This document shows positions 58,425-64,000 of a stretch of DNA of 64,000 nt, in pieces. The stretch covers positions 12,155,538 through 12,219,537 of the forward strand of contig OX375875.1 in the NCBI GenBank assembly GCA_947359465.1, in the 5' to 3' direction. Under the pieces are notes generated by a model. The model was not told the origin of the DNA. It was given only the letters and a program-made list of their open reading frames with translations, and ran no database searches. Numbering within the stretch: the first letter of the stretch is position 1; each line of letters begins with the position of its first letter. Both the position numbers and the translations under genes were made by a program. Source of the stretch: Metellina segmentata. Lineage: Eukaryota > Arthropoda > Arachnida > Araneae > Tetragnathidae.

Positions 58425-58676
58425 GGTAGATATTTAATCAACGTCTCACGGGAGCAATATATCGGGCTATTAGCGAATGTCCTGATTAATACCCGAAATG
58501 GAAGATCTAAAGAAAACACCACGCAATTTTGAACCACGGTCAGACTACGGTGTCACACTTGAGCTCGCACCCCACTCTCCAAACTTCCACACCGCATCAA
58601 CTTGAAGATATTTGAGGCCACGACTGGTTTAAAGTGCACCAGTTCCCTTTGTACACGACGGTCTTTGGTTGGTTAC
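58425..58676 (-). repeat. SINE family A, minus strand
   Basis: Complement of body and 3' end: GATATTTAATCAACGTC, GGAGCAATATATCGGGCTAT, ACACCACGCAATTTTGAACC, CACTCTCCAAACTTCCACACC and GTACACGACGGTCTTTGG. It is opposite in orientation to the copy at 57785, with family P between. Confidence 0.8.
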
Positions 58677-61600
58677 AAAATTCATAAAAAGTAAGGAAAT
58701 ATTTTAAATTAAAAAAATAATCATGGGCTTAATAAACATGAAAAACAGCTTGCAAAAAAAAAAAGAGTATAAACATTTCATACGAAATAGATAATGAGAG
58801 TTCAAATTTAAGAATATTCGATAGTCATATCATTATTACTCACAAGGGGGCACTACGGGTCTAGAAGTTTCGATAAAAGACAAACATTGGAATTTGAGGA
58901 GGGACTGTCCAAGAAAAGACCGGACGCCTGTAGGTTGAAAAATGCAGAAATGACTATGCAGAAATGACTGCTTCAATGAATAACTACAAAAAAATAAAGT
59001 AACTTTAATCAAAATTAACGTAAAATCCTGGCTAGTTTACCAGAATCTCTTGTGTTATCATAGGAGATGATTGTAGTGTTTTTTAACAGATGAAAATGGC
59101 GATACGGAGTAGCTCATGTAGTCATTCAGCGTAAATAGTGCAGTGTTTATACTATGTATAAAAATAAATTATTTAAGGTGAGATTGCGTCCTTCTCTCGT
59201 TAATATCCCATTAAAATTCTGTGGGATTTATTTTTCCTTAAAACAAGTTCAACTTTTCCATCGAAACACGTGTGATAGCAATATGTATCACTCGGCTGCT
59301 GTGAGAAAGGTGTATCGGAAATACCTCGAAACTTTTTTTACAGTGCGTAAAACTGGTTGAACGTAATTAGATCACATTGTAAAAATATGAAAAGTATTTT
59401 CTTCTTTGAACTCGAGCAATGTCTAATGTACACTTTTATTAAAAAAATTAACTGTTTTCTCTGTTTGGGGCAAATTTATTAGGTGTTCCATATTCGATAC
59501 CATGAATCTCTGCTTTTTGTAGTACAATTCTATTTTGCTAAGTTTAATAGATTTTTGATGTATGTTAGTTTTTAATTTTGGTTTGGTTTTTCACTCATAC
59601 AATAAAACATGTTCATGATTAATTGCTTTTCAAGCAAATACGTTTTTGCTTGAAAGTTCCATTGGGCACTTAAAAATAAGAGCTTGCTTAAAAGTTAAAT
59701 GTTTTCACCACAGACGAAACAAAGCTAGTCGATTCCAATTTTTCAAAAACTGGAAGATTAGCACTTAAGAAAAAGAAATACGCATTTTCAACGAATGTTT
59801 CAGATAGCAAATTTACACAAGAATACTTTAAACACGTATAGTAAACAACCTCGACCTTTCATCTCTTAAGACAAAACTTTAAATTTTGCATAACTCCTAG
59901 ATAGAATATTTTAAAACCATGATATTACGACAAAATCAGCTAAAATTATACATGTTGTGTCGACTATTTAATAGTTTCAAATACAATCAAATTACATAAT
60001 TTGGAACTTGAAAAACAAATATTATTGATTTTAATTGTATTTTTATGAAACCAACAACACAAATTCTAAATTGAATAACACCATTACCTGTATTTGAGTA
60101 ACATACAATATTCTGAAGTATTCAATATTCTCCTTATATAGCTTTGATATAAAAAATAATATTTTTTTCTTTTCTTTTGAGTTTATAGTTTAATAGGAAT
60201 TGTTTTATTGTATGAAGGTGATGATTACTTCTATGCTACAGACCAAAGATGTTACATACGAAAATAATATCTCGAATTTGTGGAGCAAAATTTGGCCTAA
60301 CTCTTGAACACGGTACCATCGCCAATGGGCGATGGATTTCAATCGATTATGTTTGACACTTAAGTGAATTTTCGACGCATCACATTAATTGCTGGCCCTC
60401 GGTCTTCAGATGTGAACTCCATATCAGAAACAGAACAATTTTTCGTCCAGCAGAGGCGTTTCATCTTGTATAATAAAGACTTAGGAATTCAGCTTGTAAA
60501 AATGGGGTTCAACAAATCAGGATCTTTTTGGATGCAAGGTTGGTCTACTATCCCATTCAGACCTAGAAAAAAAGCGTTTGGCAAAGAGGAGTTTAATATT
60601 GGTTACGAAGATTTAAGTTTATGAAGTTTATAGTTAGCTAAGGTTTATAGTTTTAACAGATGAGATTTAGCTCGTTAAGAATTTATTTGAAGAATTATAG
60701 GTTAAGGGCAGTTCAGTGAGGATTTTAAATTATATGTATCAAAAAAGAAGCTAGATTGGATTCTCAAAAGCTAAATTAAGAGTTGATTCATCAGGTTAGA
60801 TTAAAAATTTGACCTCGTCTAGTTTTTATTTACTGGTAGACGATAGTTATAACCGAGGATCATTAATAGTGTTTTTAATTGCAACTAAGGGAGTTAAGAA
60901 ATATTTTTTACGGATTTTACCCGAAAAACCGAGCCAAACACCAAGTTCTTTTATCTTTGCATTTTTGTAATTCCAAGGTCCTGACAAAACAATTTGGAGA
61001 ATAGAGTTTTGAAGAGATTTATTGATGTGGGTTTTAGCCAAATATCCCGGCTTGACTAGGGTAACTGACTATTGGTCAGAGAACAGCTTTGTATACGAGG
61101 ATTTATATTATTCTCAATACCATCATTTGAGAAGTCTTATGTGTTCAGCATTCTAATAAAACATCGCTTTCACAAGTGATATCAGAAGTACATGCATAGC
61201 GATAGCAGTGTTAGCCTAATGAAAGCCAACTATGCCGATTTACAATGTGTGCATCGGAACGACATCTCTATTGGATAACGACCGGACAAAAGGTTTAGAT
61301 AGGTATTTAAGGAATACAATATATAACTAATGGGCTTAACTAGTCTTTAGTCTAAAGCACAACATTACGAACTCGTAAATAATGCATTTCAATATTCAAG
61401 TTGTTCGTACAAATAGTTACAAATCTAATTACCTGGCAGCATTGGTTGTGATCGTTCAAACAGATGTACATAAGGCAGTGTAAATTGTACACTAAAAGTA
61501 GAGAAAAATTAGAAAACAAAAGATACATTTTTGTTTCTTTACTTGTGATGTTACATAAATTCAATATTTTGACATAGAGTGATTTGAAGTAACAAAATCA

Positions 61601-61732
61601 GAAACTGGAGTATTTATTAATCTTTGAGAACGTACGATAAACATTTTTAAAGTATTATTTTAGAGTTGTTGATATGACAATTGTTTAAGAATTGGTTTAG
61701 CCGAAGACAATTATTTATCAATATTGTATGGT
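58677..61732. other. AT-rich region with one unidentified frame
   Basis: No gene was recognised. 60364-60624 (plus, ~87 codons directly after a stop, no ATG at its start) reads RRITLIAGPRSSDVNSISET and later WSTIPFRPRKKAFGKEEF before a stop. Just before it is a hairpin CCATCGCC-AATG-GGCGATGG (~60307-60326). Confidence 0.35.
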
Positions 61733-63565
61733 TGTTTGTTTTCTTCGCAAACGAACTCCACATGCCACGCCGTGAGGGCCTCGAAGTAGCTATTATGATG
61801 ATGATGTCGTGTCTATGACGAGTCTTGTTCAAATGGTGCCACTAGCAGTTATCACAGCTCAAGCAATCTCAACTATATTGTCCTCGTACAGGTTTGGTTC
61901 CGAGAAAAGGACCCCGACTTTAAATAGATCCGCAATTATTGTTGGACAATCGATAATGTGAGCTGGTGTTAACTCCATATCTGGGTAGTTATTTCACTTT
62001 CTGTAAGAGTTATTTCACTTTCCCTCGCTGTCAATCTTCATTTATCTGTAATGACCTGTTCTTAACCTGGCTATGGTTTTGGTAATTAGTCTATCCTCAT
62101 TGATATTACAAAGCTGATGCTTAATTGGGATCGAAGGTTCTCTCAATTTGAAGTTAGCTAGGGCATTTCCGTCCAGCAGGGTGACATTCACATTGTCCTC
62201 ATTGTTTAGATTTCTAGCCTCTTTTGCTAGCTGCTCTGCAGTCTCGTTGCCTGATATATTAACGTGTGCGGGCAACTACTGGAGTGTGCAGATCTTTCCC
62301 AAATGTTGAATTTCTCTTAGATGGGAGCATATTCTGCTGGTGATCGAGGAGTCTCTTTTTAGTATTGCTTGTAGGGAAGCTCTTGAGTCACAGAAAATAA
62401 CTACATCCTCAGCCTGCTCAAAAGCAGGAAGGGTTTTATACAGGTCAAGTGCCTCTACAATAGCTAGAAGTTCGCAAATGAAGTTGGACGTAATAGTTTC
62501 TGCACCAATTTTTCGTTGAATAACTGTATCACTTGGAGCAGTCAGAAAAACCCCGGAACCTCCATTAGTGATAGTTTCATCAGAAGAGCCGTCATTATAA
62601 GCGTGGACAAAATTTTTCCTTGGATACTGCTCAACATTTCTGAGTCCTTTTGCTTTAATGACATCGGCCAACTCTTTTTTATTGCATGGCTCCAGAAGGT
62701 TTAATATAATTTTGGTATTCATGGGAAGTTCGGAGGGAACAATAAGCTCTTGAAGGATAAGAAATTTGTAATGTTCAAGGCCAAGAGTTTCCCTAATTTC
62801 TTTGTCAAATTGAACAGGAGATGACCTTTTCAGTCGTGTGTGGCTGTTAAAATTTTGAAAGGTTCTCCTAGAAATATGTTCAGGTACACGACTTTTTGCT
62901 TTGTTTGTGAATTTTATCACATTAAGACGTCTTCTTTTCGCAAGGCTCTCAAGGCCACTTTGCTTGATTATTTTTAAATTGTTAGTAGAAGAAACTGCAC
63001 CGATTTTTGCGATTTTGCAGCTCTTGCTTGGACGCTTTCCAAACTTTCCAGGACGGTTTTGGAAGCATGGGCCCAAATAGGAGAAGCGTATTCCATGATC
63101 GGCCTGATTAGGGAGGTGTACGTTGTTCTTAGTGTCATGGGAGACGTTCCCCAGTTTGTACAACAGAGACTTTTAATAATCTTTAATTTCTTCAAAGCTC
63201 TATCAGCACAAGTTTTGACATGCTCTGCGAATCTTAATTCAACATCCAGGGTAATTCCTAAGTATTTCGGGTTTGATGTTTTAACTATACGTTTTCCCTC
63301 AATATATAATTCTGGTTCCATCAGATTTCTATGTGTCCTGTCTGTTGAGAAAACACAAACAGTAGTCTTTTCAGCATTGATATTTAGTTTTAAGTCCTGC
63401 GTCCACCTTACGAACCTATCCAGAGAATTCTAAAGCACAGTTTCAGTTTTATGAAAATCTCTGCTGGAATGCCAGATTGCGATGTCATCAGCATAGCAGG
63501 CAACTTTGGCGTCTTTGTCAAGGTTAGGATGTATGTCATTTACGTATAGTAAGACATACATCAAA
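61733..63565 (-). mobile_element. Non-LTR retrotransposon fragment (RT end, RNase H, 3' tail)
   Basis: Minus-strand remnant of an I/Jockey-like LINE polyprotein. In order: LLYVNDIHPNLDKDAK and the RT catalytic ACYADDIAIW (~63480-63500); the thumb region with PKYLGITLDVELRFAEHVK and SLIRPIMEYASPIWAHAS (63321-63050); then after a frameshift near 63000-63050 a linker. An RNase H domain follows: YNDGSSDETITNGGSG, FICELLAIVEAL, VIFCDSRASLQAI and PAHVNISGNETAEQLAKEAR. The C-terminal tail has ARLRTGHYR and ELTPAHIIDCPTI (~61920-61990). Stops: TAG after TETVL (~63430), TAG for Trp at 62276-62278, TAA after GHYR (62042-62044). In the last RNase H motif, Glu occupies the usual Asp position. ORF1, endonuclease and the RT front are missing. 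Dead copy. Confidence 0.93.
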
Positions 63566-63695
63566 ACACGCTAGAATCGGAAAACTTGGCATGGTTCCAA
63601 AGGCATAAGGACGAAAAATGCTTCTGACGTCAGCCGTAGAACATCGTAATATCCTTTCCTTCTTCAATGACGTCGCATTCCGAAGAAAAAAACAA
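63566..63695 (-). mobile_element. 5' module joined to the LINE fragment
   Basis: The complement reads CGGAATGCGACGTCATTGAAG, TTTTTCGTCCTTATGCC, TTTGGAACCATGCCAAG and TCTAGCGTGTTTTGA, homologous to 46065-46206. It abuts reverse-transcriptase coding sequence directly, so it is either the LINE's own 5' region after an internal deletion or a foreign RNA joined by template switching. Confidence 0.65.
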
Positions 63696-64000
63696 AAAGG
63701 GTGGACAAGAAAACGGAATTATTAATTTTAAAAAAATATTCTGGATTAAATATACAGGCGCTACACAACGTATGTGCCAAATTTCATTACTGTATGTGCC
63801 ATAGACTTGTCAGGACAGTGCATACAGACATCGACAACACTTCCTTTTATAATAGTAGAGATGATTTTTTCAAACTTCACTCAACTATAATACAAAAACT
63901 AAACCGAAACAATTAACCATCTGATTATCTAGATACTGGTGTTTCCGAAATACGTTAGGTTGTCTTTTGATCACAACGCATAAAATAACCAGATAACAGC
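63696..64000. other. Unassigned window end
   Basis: An open frame at 63701-63916 (71 codons) has no recognised family; nothing else is seen. Confidence 0.35.

Noticed and set aside
62516..62704. 62-codon plus-strand frame
   Set aside because: It is antisense to the RNase H region of the LINE fragment.

Overview
This window is eukaryotic nuclear DNA, AT-rich and dominated by repeats. It holds one confidently recognisable host gene. The organism is very probably an arthropod. The gene encodes a myosuppressin/DMSR-type peptide GPCR, and the mobile-element mix (mariner, Tc1, Tigger/pogo, an RNase-H-bearing non-LTR element, tRNA-headed SINEs) is common in arthropods. A chelicerate, spider-like genome is my best guess from the SINE types and the sparse gene layout. 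That is inference, not proof.

Layout. 1-5.8 kb: an old ~66-bp minisatellite broken by a mariner copy and a Tc1 derivative, then a SINE and the first pair of ~620-660-bp long repeat units, itself split by a second SINE type. 7.8-9.0 kb: a second pair of those units. 10-12.3 kb: a 1.3-kb decayed mariner and an internally deleted Tc1. 13.3-16.3 kb: SINE copies and a 1.2-kb Tc1-type transposon with TA flanks and a 36-residue D-to-E spacing. 18-25.6 kb: degenerate long repeats, a dispersed palindrome-rich family, a CATCGATG palindrome element and a 90-bp minisatellite. 28-31 kb: a 66-bp minisatellite, a Tigger/pogo MITE and two unidentified small ORFs. 31.8-38.8 kb: a 141-bp satellite with 47 monomers and no net indels, containing higher-order structure, with decayed monomers at both edges. 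40.9-45.4 kb: SINE pieces, a Tc1 MITE sitting in a 21-bp minisatellite, and a fold-back element. 46.06-46.27 kb: a chimeric retroelement. 46.6-48 kb: the GPCR exon. 48-56 kb: AT-rich, featureless DNA. 56.5-57.2 kb: a PIF/Harbinger-like element. 57.8-58.7 kb: two oppositely oriented SINEs. 61.7-63.7 kb: a decayed LINE fragment on the minus strand whose two ends are shared with the chimera at 46 kb.

There is no operon-like logic. The GPCR stands alone as a GC-rich coding exon, preceded by a clear splice acceptor, so at least one upstream leader exon lies elsewhere. Everything else is best read as the history of repeats landing in repeats. The least ordinary signals are the indel-free satellite with a colinear 17-monomer repeat shift, the retroelement pair sharing a 5' module and 3' tail, and the recurrent Tc1 deletion derivatives that all keep the C-terminal half of the transposase.
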